A DNA stretch of 64,000 nt from Otis tarda (lineage: Eukaryota > Chordata > Aves > Otidiformes > Otididae), in contig CM048552.1 of assembly GCA_026413225.1 (NCBI GenBank), forward strand, positions 81,569,001 through 81,633,000, given 5' to 3'. A program made the position numbers and the translations under genes. Position 1 is the first letter of the stretch, and the number at the start of each line of letters is the position of its first letter. Under the pieces are notes generated by a model. That model did not search any database and had not been told where the DNA came from. It saw only the letters and a list, made by a program, of their open reading frames with translations. Of the stretch, positions 62,850 to 64,000 are shown one piece after another.

Positions 62850-63960
62850 ACACTCGGATGGACAGCGAGGCGCGGAGGGCTGCGCCCGGCCGGGAACCGG
62901 GACCGGGACCGGAGCCGCTGCCGAGGAGGCAGCGCGGAAGGCGGCGGCTGCGCCCTGCCCCGCACCGTCGGAGCGCAGCCCGCTGCCGGCCGGGCCGGGC
63001 CGCGCCGCGCTGCGCCCCGCACGTCAATCAGGGCGGCCCGCCTGCCTTCCTGTAGGTGTGCCCGGCTCACCTGGGCGCTCCGCACTCATGACATACCTGC
63101 GGCCCCGCGGGACGCGGGGAGACGGCGGCCGGCTGCCGAGGGCGGGGGGCCGCAACGGCGGCAGCGCCCGGGGGGCCAGCGCTGGCTCCGGCCCGGCCAT
63201 GTGAGGCCGGCGCAGGTAAGGGCGGCCGGCGGGGGCGGCGCGGCGCGGCCCGGCGGGAGCGACGCTGCCGTCTTCCCGGGAGAGGCGGGGTGAGGCGCGG
63301 GCCTGGCGCCGGATCCCCGCGGAGCCAGGGCCGGGCCGGAGGGGTGGCTGTCCCCACGGGACCGGGGTGGCGGGCGAGCTCGGGGAGCCGGGCAGCTGAG
63401 GCGGGGGGGGGGAAAAGAGGGGGGAGGACTCCACCATCTTAGGACCCGAGGGGGACGGGGAGGAGGGATCTCCGGGGCGGGACGGCGGGCCTGCTGCGCT
63501 CCTCGGCGGGGCCGGGCCCGCGGTGCACAGGTGTGGGTGCGCGGGGAGGGCCGCCGTCGGGGCCCGGAGCCCCGGGGAGCCGCTCCCGCTGGGGTCGGGG
63601 GGTGGGAGGGGGGGGCCGGTACGGCGTGAGCCCCGCCGGGACGCTGCCTCCAGAGGGGGCGGTGAAGGGGGCGCCTCCCCGCCGGTCCCGCGGCAGGCCC
63701 CGGGGGCCGCAGCCTTCGCAGCGGCCTGTGCGGGACGGCGGGGAGCGCCCGCTCCCCCCCCAACTCCCTCCCCGCTCCTCCTGCTGCAGCCGCCGGCGGC
63801 AGGTAGGGCCCGGAGCACAGGCCCGGTCCCGGGCTCAGCTGCCAGCAGCTGGAGCCTCTTCCCGCAGAAATGGTGCCTCCCACGCAGGAGCGAGATCCCA
63901 CGGTGTTCGCTGGGTGTTCAGCTGCAGCCGGGCCGCCCGTCCGGGAGTCTCAGGGCTGTG
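62850..63960. promoter_or_regulatory. CpG island with divergent splice donors (promoter of off-window gene or genes)
   Basis: About 1.1 kb of very GC- and CpG-rich DNA. Plus-strand donors GGCGCAG|GTAAGG (exon end 63215) and GGCGGCAG|GTAGGG (about 63804), and minus-strand donors CCGCAG|GTATGT (exon end 63097) and GCCCAG|GTGAGC (exon end 63071), all fit the consensus. That is what two divergent first exons would show, though GC-rich DNA also gives such matches by chance. A plus-strand acceptor, TCTTCCCGCAG, precedes AAATGGTGCC at 63868; the frame from that ATG is only 26 codons to TGA if unspliced. Long frames on the minus strand (264 and 271 codons) are compositional. Confidence 0.5.
63594..63620 (+). 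other. G-quadruplex-type sequence in the right CpG island
   Basis: Four or more runs of at least three G separated by one-base spacers (GGGGGGTGGGAGGGGGGGG). This fits the classical intramolecular quadruplex pattern. A further run of eleven G lies near 63403-63413. Confidence 0.6.
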
Positions 63961-64000
63961 CTTGAACTCTGGACACCTTGTTGTTTTCCTCCTTGCTCTG

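Noticed and set aside
63024-63901. 264- and 271-codon minus-strand frames
   Set aside because: Low-complexity Pro/Ala/Arg/Gly translation of CpG-island DNA. The two overlap in different frames and neither has a domain.
1-64000. tRNA, rRNA or other structural RNA genes
   Set aside because: No A-box/B-box pair with a cloverleaf and no rRNA-like stretch was recognised by eye. A covariance-model search would be needed to exclude small RNAs.

Overview
The window reads as avian nuclear DNA. The main reasons are the interspersed repeats: truncated CR1 LINEs in both orientations, one ending in the octamer ATTCTATG typical of avian CR1 tails, and two solo LTRs of a bird endogenous-retrovirus family whose 5' edge matches the familiar TGTCCTGGTTTCAGC type. 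The split genes with CpG-island first exons and KRAB-type C2H2 zinc fingers fit a vertebrate. No species call is possible from sequence alone.

Layout. Bases 1-17.6 kb are mostly AT-rich intergenic DNA with a solo LTR (440-1111), a 91/96-bp tandem duplication (8833-9019), an old CR1 (about 10140-10990) and a decayed avian repeat (about 13598-14000). From 23.6 down to 17.7 kb, on the minus strand, lies a well-supported multi-exon zinc-finger gene. It has a CpG-island promoter, a short ATG exon, an exon with five C2H2 fingers, a small linker exon and a terminal coiled-coil/low-complexity exon. All three coding junctions are phase 1 and consensus splice sites are present. A second, plus-strand zinc-finger gene starts in a CpG island at 29.9-30.95 kb and carries nine consecutive C2H2 fingers in one exon (31003-32000). 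The two genes are divergent, with about 6.3 kb between their islands. A near-perfect 21-bp inverted repeat sits at 29642-29692, beside the second island.

From 32 to 52 kb there is intergenic DNA: a second solo LTR (36970-37554, opposite orientation to the first), CR1 fragments (42.7, 45.0, 49.8-50.2 and 50.6-50.9 kb), microsatellites and a 54-bp tandem duplication (46995-47102). At 52629-52900 lies a third zinc-finger locus. It keeps the family's phase-1 splice acceptor but holds only one complete finger and stops inside the next, so it is probably a relic. From 54 to 62.8 kb there is intergenic DNA with three more CR1 copies. The right edge (about 62.85-63.95 kb) is a strong CpG island with good splice donors on both strands, presumably the promoter of one or two genes outside the window.

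Functionally, the recognisable proteins are predicted nuclear DNA-binding factors of the C2H2 zinc-finger class. No KRAB, SCAN or BTB domain was found. The rest is repeats and non-coding DNA. No novel enzymatic or defence system is visible. The most distinctive items are the zinc-finger protein with an appended coiled-coil tail, the shared exon phase of the three zinc-finger loci, and the hairpin at 29.65 kb.
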